Assembly (NCBI GenBank): GCA_964645285.1
Contig: CAZYDR010000083.1
Span: forward strand, 1 to 16,750
Reading direction: 5' to 3'
DNA from: JAYZAP01 sp964645285
GTDB lineage: Bacteria > Pseudomonadota > Alphaproteobacteria > JAAXGF01
DNA: 16,750 nt
How positions within the stretch are numbered: position 1 is the first letter of the stretch; each line of letters opens with the position of its first letter. The translations under genes were made by a program, and so were the position numbers. The notes below the pieces were generated by a model, which saw nothing but the letters and a program-made list of their open reading frames with translations, was not told where the DNA came from and searched no databases. Shown here in pieces: positions 1 through 7,709 of the stretch.

Positions 1-2019
1 CAGGTCCTGTCACGGCGCACCAAGAACAATCCGGTGCTGATCGGTGAACCTGGTGTCGGCAAAACCGCCCTGGCCGAGGGTCTGGCGCTACGCATCATCA
101 ACGGCGACGTACCCGAGAGCCTCAAACACAAACGCCTGATGTCGCTGAACCTGGGCGCCCTCATCGCCGGCGCCAAGTTCCGCGGCGAGTTCGAGGAACG
201 GCTCAAGGCGGTGCTGGCCGAAATGACTGCGTCCAACGGCGAGGTGGTGCTGTTCATCGACGAACTCCATACCCTGGTCGGGGCCGGCGCCGCCGAAGGT
301 GCCATGGATGCCTCGAACCTGCTCAAGCCGGCCTTGGCGCGCGGCGATCTCCATTGTGTCGGCGCTACCACCCTCGACGAGTACCGCAAGCATATCGAGA
401 AGGACGCCGCCCTGGCGCGGCGGTTCCAGCCGGTGTTCATCGCCGAGCCCACGGTGGAGGACACCATCTCAATCCTGCGCGGCCTCAAGGAAAAGTACGA
501 ACTGCACCACGGCGTTCGCATCGCCGACGGCGCCATCGTCTCGGCGGCGGCCCTGTCGAACCGCTATATCACCGACCGCTTCCTGCCCGACAAGGCCATC
601 GACCTGGTCGACGAGGCGGCGAGCCGCAAGCGCATGGAGGTGGATTCGAAGCCCGAGGAACTGGACGAACTCGACCGCCGGGTGATCCAGCTCAAGATCG
701 AGCGCGAGGCCCTTAAAAAGGAAACCGACGACGCCTCCAAGGACCGCCTGGCCAAGCTTGAAAGCGAACTCGCTGACCTTGAACAGCAGGCCATGGAGCA
801 AGGCGCCCGCTGGCAGGCCGAGCGTGACCGGGTAGCCGGTGGCCAGAAACTCAAGGAACTGCTCGACGCGGCGCGCAGCGAACTGGCCGTGGCCCAGCGT
901 GAGGGCGACCTGGCCCGTGCCGGCGAGCTTGCCTACGGCGTCATCCCCGAATTCGAGCGCCAGCTCGGCGAGGCCGGCGACACGGAAAACACCCCCATGG
1001 TGCGCGAAGAGGTCTCGGCCGAGGACATCGCCGGCGTGGTCTCGCGCTGGACCGGCGTGCCCGTGGACAAGATGATGGAAGGCCAGCGCGAGCGCCTGCT
1101 CCACATGGAAGACAGCCTGCATGGCCGGGTGGTCGGCCAGGACGAGGCCATCGTCGCCGTGGCCAATGCGGTGCGCCGCTCCCGCGCCGGCCTCCAGGAC
1201 CCCAACCGGCCGATCGGCTCATTCCTCTTCCTCGGCCCTACCGGCGTCGGCAAAACCGAATTGACCAAGGCCCTGGCCAACTTCCTATTCGACGACGACC
1301 AAGCCTTGCTGCGCATCGATATGTCGGAATACATGGAGAAGCATTCCGTGGCCCGGCTGATCGGCGCGCCGCCGGGCTATGTGGGCTATGAGGAAGGCGG
1401 GGCGCTGACCGAGGCGGTACGCCGCCGGCCCTATCAGGTGATCCTGTTCGACGAGGTCGAGAAGGCTCACAGCGATGTCTTCAACCTGCTGCTTCAGGTG
1501 CTCGACGACGGCCGCCTGACCGACGGCCACGGCCGCACCGTGGACTTCAGCAACGCCATCATTGTGCTGACTTCGAACCTCGGTAGCGAGTACCTGGCCG
1601 AGCATGCCGAGGGTGACCTGATGGGTTCGGCCCGCGACAAGGTCATGGATGTGGTGCGCGCCTCGTTCCGGCCCGAGTTCCTCAACCGGCTCGACGAGAT
1701 CATCGTCTTCGAGCGGCTCAGCCGCGACCATATGAAGGGCATCGTCGATATCCAGCTTGAGCGCCTGCGCGGCCTGCTTAACGAACGCAAGATCACCCTC
1801 GATCTCGACGGCGCGGCGCGGGACTGGCTGGCCAACGCCGGCTTCGACCCGGTCTACGGCGCCCGGCCGCTCAAGCGCGTCATCCAGCGTTCGCTACAAA
1901 ACACCCTGGCCTCGCTGATCCTCGAAGGCGCCATTGAAGACGGCGCCACGGTCACGGTCAGCGCCGGCCCCGACGGCCTTGAGGTCAACGGCAAACTCAT
2001 TTCCGAGGAAGCGGCCTAG
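1..2019 (+). CDS. clpB: ATP-dependent disaggregase ClpB (5' end outside window)
   Basis: ClpB is a cytoplasmic hexameric AAA+ chaperone that threads aggregated proteins through its pore together with DnaK/DnaJ/GrpE. The frame is open from base 1, so the start lies upstream. Against E. coli ClpB, about 190 N-terminal residues (the N domain) are missing. Visible in order: NBD1 Walker A GEPGVGKT (about bases 43-66), NBD1 Walker B with FIDELH (about 250-270), a charged coiled-coil middle domain (about 620-950), the linker RWTGVPVDKM (about 1048-1077), NBD2 Walker A GPTGVGKTE (about 1234-1260), Walker B LFDEVEKAH (about 1444-1470), sensor LTSNLGS and the C-terminal GARPLKRVIQ. The middle domain separates ClpB from ClpA and ClpC. 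The gene ends in TAG, converges on the amine oxidase gene and shows no lesion. The sigma32-type promoter that usually drives clpB would lie outside the window. Confidence 0.97.
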   Translation, partial: QVLSRRTKNNPVLIGEPGVGKTALAEGLALRIINGDVPESLKHKRLMSLNLGALIAGAKFRGEFEERLKAVLAEMTASNGEVVLFIDELHTLVGAGAAEGAMDASNLLKPALARGDLHCVGATTLDEYRKHIEKDAALARRFQPVFIAEPTVEDTISILRGLKEKYELHHGVRIADGAIVSAAALSNRYITDRFLPDKAIDLVDEAASRKRMEVDSKPEELDELDRRVIQLKIEREALKKETDDASKDRLAKLESELADLEQQAMEQGARWQAERDRVAGGQKLKELLDAARSELAVAQREGDLARAGELAYGVIPEFERQLGEAGDTENTPMVREEVSAEDIAGVVSRWTGVPVDKMMEGQRERLLHMEDSLHGRVVGQDEAIVAVANAVRRSRAGLQDPNRPIGSFLFLGPTGVGKTELTKALANFLFDDDQALLRIDMSEYMEKHSVARLIGAPPGYVGYEEGGALTEAVRRRPYQVILFDEVEKAHSDVFNLLLQVLDDGRLTDGHGRTVDFSNAIIVLTSNLGSEYLAEHAEGDLMGSARDKVMDVVRASFRPEFLNRLDEIIVFERLSRDHMKGIVDIQLERLRGLLNERKITLDLDGAARDWLANAGFDPVYGARPLKRVIQRSLQNTLASLILEGAIEDGATVTVSAGPDGLEVNGKLISEEAA

Positions 2020-2021
2020 GC

Positions 2022-2150
2022 TTTTTTTTGCCATCGGCCATAAAGAATGACCGATGTGCGTTCACATCGCCACGCAGGCTCCCGTCGCATACGCGGCGAC
2101 GCGCTGTCGCGCTTGCCAGTGGACATTATGAACCAATCATAATGTCCACT
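2022..2150. promoter_or_regulatory. Convergent intergenic region with a T-tract and multiple hairpins
   Basis: This lies in the 135-base gap between clpB (+) and the amine oxidase gene (-). It begins with eight T's (2022-2029). A perfect 7-bp stem with a CGTT loop follows at 2052-2069. GTCGC (2084-2088), GCGAC (2096-2100) and GTCGC (2106-2110) form two mutually exclusive stems. Last is a perfect 13-bp stem with a 7-base loop at 2118-2150. Position suggests transcription termination in one or both directions. No stem is directly followed by a U-run, so a standard intrinsic terminator is not shown. Confidence 0.45.
2118..2150. repeat. Perfect 13-bp inverted repeat, 7-base loop
   Basis: AGTGGACATTATG (2118-2130) and its exact reverse complement (2138-2150) flank AACCAAT. 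The element is AT-rich against GC-rich surroundings. It ends five bases before the stop codon of the amine oxidase gene on the opposite strand. It could act as a bidirectional terminator, an mRNA 3'-end stabiliser or a protein-binding palindrome; the sequence does not decide between these. Confidence 0.6.
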
Positions 2151-2154
2151 CGTC

Positions 2155-3408
2155 TTATAGCATCCCGGCGATTTCGTTGGCCGCGCGGATGCCCGACTGA
2201 TAAGCGCCGTGGCAGGTGCCTTGGGCGCCGTTAATGGTGGCTTCACCTGCGAAGAACAGCCGCTCGTCGATAGGGCGCGCCAAATTGGCGCGCTGGTGTG
2301 CCTGGCCGGGCCGGGCGCAGGCGTAGGACCCCCGGGTCCAGGGTTCCGTGGCCCAGGCGGTGACGATGGAGCGGCTCACGTGTTTACGGATGTGGTGGCC
2401 GAATACGTCGGCGATGCTATCGATGGCAAAATCGCGACAGGCCTGCTGGCCCTGTTTTTCGAGCCAGACCGCGTAAGGCCCGCCGACGAACACAACCGCA
2501 TAGTTATGACCCATGACATTGGCGTCCATACGCGCCCCATTGCCAGCGTCTTCGTCATTCCAGGTACCGTGACAACCGCGACCGTCCGGGCCGAACACGT
2601 CCGTATCGAAGTAGATACACATCTTGTTTGCCGTACCGTTGGGAACGTTGTGGATGGCGTCGGTTTTCCAGTCGGGCAGGCCCGGTGCAAAAACAATATC
2701 GCCAGCTCCCAGAATGCCGGTCGATACTGTGATCAGGGCGGTGCGTCCGGTGACCGTTCCCTTGGGGGTTTCCACTGCAACCCCCGAGCCTGTCCAGTCG
2801 ATGCGCTCGGCGCGGGTGTTGAGTGACACCGCGACATCTGCGCCCCATGCGGCAACCAGATTGCCGTAACCATTCAGCACCGGATAGCCGGCGCCGCCCT
2901 TGGAGTCCGCAGCATCGGCGCATGACACCTGATCTACATCGTGGGTCCACCCCGAGGCTATGGCGGCCATAAGCGGCGCGGCATACTCGTTGTCGAGATC
3001 GATGATGTCGCTAACGGCCACATCCCGGCCCTGTTCGCTGGCGGCGGCAATCGCCTTGTGACTATCGCCAAGGTACCGCAGGCACGCGGCCCGTTGATCG
3101 TCGTTCAGGGTCTTGCCGTTTCGGTGATATCGGACACGCGCGTCCTCGAACGGATTGCCCTTGTCCTTGCCCACCGCGATACCCAATTCGTCGGCGATGG
3201 CAACGAAGGTGGTTTCGGCGCCTTCCAGATAGGCGCAGCCGAGGTCGAACCACACGCCGGGAGCGATTTTCTCGGAGTAGGCGCGCCCACCAATGCGGTG
3301 GGATCCTTCAATCACCGTATATGACAGATCGAGGCTGTTCAGTTGCTTGGCCGCGGACAGTCCCGCCGCACCGGCACCGATGATGATAACGTCTGTCTCC
3401 GAGGCCAT
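2155..3408 (-). CDS. Flavin-containing amine oxidase (monoamine oxidase-like)
   Basis: This is an FAD-dependent amine oxidase of 417 residues. The family oxidises primary or polyamine substrates to aldehydes with release of ammonia and hydrogen peroxide. The N-terminal Rossmann motif GAGAAGL (residues 11-17) is followed by the second FAD motif around RIGGRAYS (about 38-45). The C-terminal FAD segment RLFFAGEATINGAQGTCHGA starts at about residue 383 and is typical of the family. No signal peptide is seen, so it is probably cytoplasmic. The ATG at 3406-3408 is supported by AGGGAGA at 3415-3421, six bases upstream. It lies 74 bases downstream of the ancestral end of the GNAT gene, on the same strand. 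The substrate cannot be assigned; putrescine- or tyramine-type amines are possible. The frame is intact. Confidence 0.9.
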   Translation of the reverse strand: MASETDVIIIGAGAAGLSAAKQLNSLDLSYTVIEGSHRIGGRAYSEKIAPGVWFDLGCAYLEGAETTFVAIADELGIAVGKDKGNPFEDARVRYHRNGKTLNDDQRAACLRYLGDSHKAIAAASEQGRDVAVSDIIDLDNEYAAPLMAAIASGWTHDVDQVSCADAADSKGGAGYPVLNGYGNLVAAWGADVAVSLNTRAERIDWTGSGVAVETPKGTVTGRTALITVSTGILGAGDIVFAPGLPDWKTDAIHNVPNGTANKMCIYFDTDVFGPDGRGCHGTWNDEDAGNGARMDANVMGHNYAVVFVGGPYAVWLEKQGQQACRDFAIDSIADVFGHHIRKHVSRSIVTAWATEPWTRGSYACARPGQAHQRANLARPIDERLFFAGEATINGAQGTCHGAYQSGIRAANEIAGML

Positions 3409-3414
3409 TGCATG

Positions 3415-3421
3415 TCTCCCT
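3415..3421 (-). promoter_or_regulatory. Ribosome binding site of the amine oxidase gene
   Basis: AGGGAGA on the minus strand lies six bases before the ATG at 3408 and fixes that start. Confidence 0.6.
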
Positions 3422-3482
3422 GTGTCGCTACTCTTTCCGGTTCATGGTTATAGTCTCGCGGCGTGCCCGGCGGAAGTGGCGC

Positions 3483-3953
3483 CTAGAGTTTAAGCCCGAG
3501 CCGGGGGCCGACTTCATGGAAGCCGTACCCGAGATAGAAATTACCCGTGCGCTGTCAGCGCGGCACGTCAGGCGCGCCGACCTCGAGTTCCGGCCAGCCC
3601 CGGTCGCGGCCGAATTGGGCGGCGGCATCGACCAGTAGGGCACCGACACCGGCCGAGCGATGGCTCGGCGCCACGTAGAACTCGGAGATTTCGCCAAACT
3701 CTCCGCCGGCATAGATCGCCGCGCACTCGTTGAGCATCAGAACGCCAACCGGCTCGCCGGCGCCGGCGCGGGCCATCAAGCCCCAGACGCCAGTGCCATC
3801 CGCCAACAGCGTCGCGGCGTCGCGGCACACCTTTTCCCGGTCGAAGGTCTCGATGTTCGCGGCGAATAATTCCGCGAGCAAGGCGCAGATCATGCCGCCC
3901 ACCTTGTCGGCGTCGCCGGCGGTCGCTTCGACGACCCTGATATCTTCAGCCAT
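3483..3953 (-). pseudogene. GNAT-family N-acetyltransferase, interrupted by an in-frame TGA
   Basis: GNAT proteins transfer acetyl from acetyl-CoA to amines. The ATG at 3953 follows AGGAGA (3961-3966) by seven bases. The acetyl-CoA loop is RSAGVGA (residues 99-105), after the beta-4 segment EISEFYVAP. The frame stops at TGA (3555-3557, codon 133) after VGAPDVPR. The same frame then continues as QRTGNFYLGYGFHEVGPRL to TAG at 3483-3485, giving 156 residues, the normal family length. In this family VGAP...WQRT..FY..GF..VG is a common ending, so the TGA most likely replaces Trp TGG. The truncated product would lose the last strand pair, which helps bind acetyl-CoA and fold the domain. A damaged gene is most likely; a sequencing error is the alternative. 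Acetyl acceptor unknown. Confidence 0.85.
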
Positions 3954-3960
3954 GGGGAAC

Positions 3961-3966
3961 TCTCCT
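3961..3966 (-). promoter_or_regulatory. Ribosome binding site of the GNAT gene
   Basis: AGGAGA on the minus strand lies seven bases before the ATG at 3953. It is a strong Shine-Dalgarno, so the translation signal survives although the gene is interrupted. Confidence 0.6.
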
Positions 3967-4049
3967 CACTGTGTACAGGATCGGACGGTAGCGGCTTCAC
4001 AGCGCCGATGACTTGGGCCAACGGGAAACAAACTGTTGGACCATGGTGG

Positions 4050-4676
4050 CTATAGCTGTCGCAGGAACCCTATCACCGCGTCAACACCCTCGGCGATATT
4101 CTGGGCTTCCGTGCGGCCCGAGGCGACGCGGGGTTTGAGGGAGTGATCGCCATCCTCGCTCCAGTGAATTTGGGCCGCGGGCGACAGCGGATAATCATCA
4201 ACTTCGCCCTGGGCGCCGAGGGCGTCGCGGGTGCCCTGTACGATAAGGCTCGGCGTAGTAAGGGTCGCCATATGGCCGAGACGCTCGGGCGAGGTGGTCT
4301 TACCCGGCGCGTGGAACGGATAGCCCAGGCAGACTAGGCCGCGTACGGCGGCCTGGTCGGCGATCATGCTGGCCATGCGGCCGCCCATGGACTTACCGCC
4401 AATCACCAAGGCGTCACCGCCACCAAGTTCGGCGATCACCGCCTGCCAGGCGTCGAGCAACACAGGCGCCCGGTCCGGTGGCAGGCGGGTGCCCTCGGCA
4501 CGGCGTCGTTGCATATAGGGAAATTCAAACCGAGCAACCCGGTAGCCGGCGGCGGCCAGACCCTCGGCGAAGGCGTTCATGAACGGACTGTCCATGGCAG
4601 CGCCAGCGCCGTGGGCCAGGGTGACCGTCAAGGATGCGTCGTCGGGTCCGTCGTAAAGAAGGGGCGGCGTCAGCAC
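4050..4676 (-). CDS. Alpha/beta hydrolase, KANL3/Tex30 (dienelactone hydrolase-like) family
   Basis: This 208-residue alpha/beta hydrolase has no signal peptide. The early motif LAHGAGA (about residues 20-26) supplies the oxyanion-hole region. The nucleophile elbow is G-K-S-M-G with Ser96. The likely acid is Asp151 in GTRDALG and the likely base His178 in EDGDHSLK. This order, with the R-rich FPYMQRRR segment, is typical of the KANL3/Tex30-like bacterial family, whose substrates are mostly unknown. The start is GTG at 4674-4676. It overlaps the stop of the M23 peptidase gene (TGA at 4670-4672), which suggests translational coupling. No clear Shine-Dalgarno precedes it, consistent with coupling. 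The frame is intact. A murein-related role is not implied by the motifs. Confidence 0.88.
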   Translation of the reverse strand: MLTPPLLYDGPDDASLTVTLAHGAGAAMDSPFMNAFAEGLAAAGYRVARFEFPYMQRRRAEGTRLPPDRAPVLLDAWQAVIAELGGGDALVIGGKSMGGRMASMIADQAAVRGLVCLGYPFHAPGKTTSPERLGHMATLTTPSLIVQGTRDALGAQGEVDDYPLSPAAQIHWSEDGDHSLKPRVASGRTEAQNIAEGVDAVIGFLRQL

Positions 4677-7486
4677 GCCGTATCGTCGGCAGTATCGCCA
4701 CAGGCTTCGGCGTCTTTTCCCGCTTGCGCCATGGCGTCGGAAACCTGGCGAACCAGCGGCAACGCGGCGAGCTGGCGTTCGATATTCTGGCGCGACTGCT
4801 GGAACGCCGCCAGGGCGACGCCCTTGAGCTTGGCCCCGGTGGGCAGCTTGACCTTGAGCGGATTGATCTGCTTGCCGGCCTGGAGCACCTCGTAGTGGAG
4901 ATGCGGTCCGGTGGAGCGGCCGGTGGAGCCCACATAGCCGATAATCTGGCCCTGCTTGACCCGCCGGGTGCGCTGGACCCCTGAGGCGATACGATCGAGA
5001 TGGGCATAGGCGGTGGAGTAGCTGCCCCGGTGGCGAATACGGACGTATTTGCCGTAGCTGCCGTTCCAGGCGGCGAACTCGATCACGCCATCGCCCGCCG
5101 CCATGATCGGCGTGCCCCGCTTGGCGCCGAAATCAACGCCGCGATGCATCTTGGTATAGCCCAGGGTGGGATGCTTGCGGGTGCCAAAGCCCGAGGTCAG
5201 TCGGGCGCCGTCGATGGGGGTGCGCAGCAGGGCCTTGCGAATGCTATGGCCCTCTTCGTTGTAGTAGTCGGTAAAGCCGTCCCGCGCCGTATAGCGGTAG
5301 ATTACCAGGGGCGAGCCACTCAACGTCATGGCCGCGTATAGTACGTTGCCCTCGCGCACCGGCTTGCCGCTGTCGTCGAGGAAGCGCTCGAACATCACCT
5401 CAAACCCGTCGCCGCGCTGGATTTCACGCTGAAAGTCGACATCGAAGCTGAAGGCGCGGATCAGTTCCAGCAGCACCGGAATCGGCACCCCGGCTTCGAC
5501 GGCGGCAACGTAGAGGCTCGACTCGATCTGCCCGCCGGCGTGGACCAGCATGCGTTCCAGCGGTATCTCGACGGCGCGGGCCGCGAAGCCGCCGTCCTCG
5601 ATGCGCCCGGTCTCAACCTTGCGGCCGGGCCCGATATCGATACTGAGGCGCTGGAGAACGTCATCGCCGTCCGACGGCGACAGGGAAACCGTCAGGGTCT
5701 GGCCGGCCCGCAGCTTGCGCGGGTCGAACAGGTTCTGCAGGGCGTGGATTGCCGCGTCGGCGTCGCGCGGTTGGCTGCCGGCCCGCAACAGCGCCTTCAT
5801 CAGGGTGTCGCCTGAACGCACGTCGAAGGTCTTGTGGACGGCGTTTTCCGGCAGCGGCGCCAATTCGACTTCGGGCGGCGGCGGCAACAGGGCCGCCACG
5901 GCCAGGGCCTCGTCGTAGACCACGCCGAGGGACTCGGCCGCCGGCCAGGCGATAAAGCCGCCGCTATCCTCGCGCCGGGCAATGACGTGGGATTTCTCTC
6001 CAAGCGCCAGGCTGATGGCGGACAGTCGCGCCCGCTGGCCGCCGACCGTGCGATCAAACACCGCCGAAATTTCCTGGCCGACCTGAAGGCGGCGCGGGTC
6101 GAAGTGGCGGCTCAGGGCGGCGATGGCCAGGTCCGCGTCGCGCCAGACAACGCCAAGGCGCAGCAAGGCGGTGGTCAGGGTGTCGCCCTTGCGCACCTGG
6201 AGGGATTGGTACTCGGCCTTGCCGGACAACAGCAGGGCCGGCGCCGCGCCACTGAATTCTGGCGTGGTTTCACTGGCGGTTTCGGCAAAGGACGGCACCA
6301 GCGGCGTCTTGTCTACATTGGATTCAAAATTGATGCCGTCGAGGCGGCCGGCGGTGACGTACTTGCCCTTCTTGAGCTTGAGGCTGACCGCGGCGAGCGC
6401 CAGGCCGGCCGGGTCGAAGACCATGACCAGTTCCTGGCCGACCCACAGCTTGCGCATATTGAAATGATCTCCGATAGCGGCGGCGGCGGCGTAGGCGGCC
6501 TTGCGCTCGGCCCCGGCGGATACCAAAACGTCGGTCAGAGTGTCGCCGCGCTCGATCTGATAGACCATGCGGCCGTCGTCCGCTTCGGGCTCGGGTTCCG
6601 GTTCCAGTTCCGGTTCCGGTTCCGGTTCAGCGACCGCGTTCCCCTGTTCGACCACTTCGGGTGGCGGCGCGGCAACGTCATTGGCCGCCGGAATATACGG
6701 CGTCGTGGCACGATTAGCCCGGTAGTTACCTTTGGCATCACGGGCCGCGACCACATAGACCCCCGGCCCAACCCGCAGGCTGACCGCCGTGAGGACGCCG
6801 GATGCGCCACTGTCGTCGAAGGCAACGGTGACTGCCTGGCCGACCTGGAGTTTGCGCATGTTGACGTGGCGGCCAAGCGCGCGGGCGACGTTATCGGCTA
6901 CCGTACGGCTGGCGCCGACGCGGACCAAAAGCGTGACCAGCGTATCGCCCTTACTGAGGCGCAGGGTGCGGCCGCCGTTGCTATCAGCCATAGTCTCGGC
7001 TTCAAGACTGACCGGTGCGTCCATGACGTTGGCCACGTAGCGCCTGCCGCCACGACGCTCAACCACCACATAAGACGAGCGACCGAGTTCGAGGCTGAGA
7101 GCGGCGAGACGCGGCGCCTTGCCCGCCGTATACTCGAGAACTACGGTAATAGTCTGGCCGATCCGCAGTTTGCGAGGGTTGAAATGGCGGCGCAGCTTGG
7201 CGATGGCGGCGTCCACATCGCGCCAGTCGATACCGGCGCCGATGAGCAATGACGAAATGGTGTTGCCCTTGGATACGGTCAGGGTAACCAGGGACTGGCT
7301 GGGCTGGCCGTTCTTGACCGCATCGTCGGTGCTGAGAGCCACGGTGGTGACCCCGGAACCGCTGGTCACGGCGGCAATCGGCGCCACCATCGCCGACCAC
7401 GCCCGGCCACCACTGTCGATGAAGCCAAGGCCAAAAGCCACCAGCGCCACGAGTGGTACAAGCGACGCCCCCCGGGCAAACCTCAT
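4670..7486 (-). CDS. M23 family murein endopeptidase with five LysM/OapA-like repeats
   Basis: This exported zinc endopeptidase of 938 residues should cut peptidoglycan cross-links. An N-terminal hydrophobic segment (about 8-25) is a signal peptide or anchor. Five units of about 45 residues begin at residues 71, 177, 311, 431 and 556. Each follows the pattern (S/R)-x-G-(D/N)-T ... F-(N/D)-x-R-(K/R)-L-x-x-G-Q and resembles LysM/OapA domains. A Glu-Pro linker (about 287-302) separates units 2 and 3. A Csd3/ShyA-type second N-terminal domain follows at about 643-733 (HAGGQIESSLY, FDVDFQREIQRGD). The M23 domain (about 765-870) holds His781 and Asp785 in HRGVD, His829 in AYAHL and HLH with His864, so the zinc site is complete. 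Relatives such as MepM and ShyA are roughly 440 residues with fewer such modules, so five is high. The ATG at 7486 has GGAG upstream. Divergent from the secretion genes; coupled to the downstream hydrolase. Confidence 0.95.
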   Translation of the reverse strand: MRFARGASLVPLVALVAFGLGFIDSGGRAWSAMVAPIAAVTSGSGVTTVALSTDDAVKNGQPSQSLVTLTVSKGNTISSLLIGAGIDWRDVDAAIAKLRRHFNPRKLRIGQTITVVLEYTAGKAPRLAALSLELGRSSYVVVERRGGRRYVANVMDAPVSLEAETMADSNGGRTLRLSKGDTLVTLLVRVGASRTVADNVARALGRHVNMRKLQVGQAVTVAFDDSGASGVLTAVSLRVGPGVYVVAARDAKGNYRANRATTPYIPAANDVAAPPPEVVEQGNAVAEPEPEPELEPEPEPEADDGRMVYQIERGDTLTDVLVSAGAERKAAYAAAAAIGDHFNMRKLWVGQELVMVFDPAGLALAAVSLKLKKGKYVTAGRLDGINFESNVDKTPLVPSFAETASETTPEFSGAAPALLLSGKAEYQSLQVRKGDTLTTALLRLGVVWRDADLAIAALSRHFDPRRLQVGQEISAVFDRTVGGQRARLSAISLALGEKSHVIARREDSGGFIAWPAAESLGVVYDEALAVAALLPPPPEVELAPLPENAVHKTFDVRSGDTLMKALLRAGSQPRDADAAIHALQNLFDPRKLRAGQTLTVSLSPSDGDDVLQRLSIDIGPGRKVETGRIEDGGFAARAVEIPLERMLVHAGGQIESSLYVAAVEAGVPIPVLLELIRAFSFDVDFQREIQRGDGFEVMFERFLDDSGKPVREGNVLYAAMTLSGSPLVIYRYTARDGFTDYYNEEGHSIRKALLRTPIDGARLTSGFGTRKHPTLGYTKMHRGVDFGAKRGTPIMAAGDGVIEFAAWNGSYGKYVRIRHRGSYSTAYAHLDRIASGVQRTRRVKQGQIIGYVGSTGRSTGPHLHYEVLQAGKQINPLKVKLPTGAKLKGVALAAFQQSRQNIERQLAALPLVRQVSDAMAQAGKDAEACGDTADDTAC
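6593..6629 (-). repeat. GGTTCC hexanucleotide tandem repeat inside the M23 gene
   Basis: About six imperfect copies of GGTTCC (plus strand) encode the Glu-Pro linker of the peptidase on the minus strand. The six-base unit keeps the frame, so copy-number change would lengthen or shorten the linker two residues at a time. Confidence 0.7.
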
Positions 7487-7709
7487 GGCGTTACTATCTC
7501 CAACATTTTTCGCATCGAGACCACAGACGGCGCGAATCGGTCAAACATTGCATTTTGAGTGAGAAATTGTCAATGGAATCCTACACTTCCGGGCTGTACG
7601 CCGAAACCGTTCCCGGGCCATACACCAATCGGGAGTATCGTCCCGGACGGAGCCATGTTATCCAGCAGTTTCGACACCGTATTACGGGATATCATAGGGT
7701 TAGGAGCAT
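7487..7709. promoter_or_regulatory. Divergent promoter region between M23 and type I secretion genes
   Basis: This 223-base gap separates two divergent genes and should hold both promoters; I cannot point to convincing -35/-10 pairs. GGAG on the minus strand (7498-7501) serves the M23 gene. AGGAG (7702-7706) or AGGG (7696-7699) serves the secretion gene, whose ATG is at 7710. A bulged inverted repeat (CCGT..CCCGGG at 7607-7617 with CCCGGACGG at 7642-7650) is a possible operator or hairpin. No coding sequence is evident. Confidence 0.4.

Noticed and set aside
469..1122. 217-codon open frame on the - strand
   Set aside because: It is antisense to the clpB middle domain and second-ATPase linker, with no recognisable motif.
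2014..2030. Intrinsic terminator GCCTAGGC plus eight T's after clpB
   Set aside because: The palindrome has no room for a loop and the usable stem is at most four pairs. The T-run is noted only as part of the intergenic region.
3555..3557. Selenocysteine at the GNAT TGA
   Set aside because: The family has Trp here, not Cys, and no selenocysteine insertion hairpin is evident just downstream.
5834..7252. 472-codon open frame on the + strand
   Set aside because: It lies wholly opposite the M23 gene, shows no domain, and is an effect of GC-rich codon use on the other strand.
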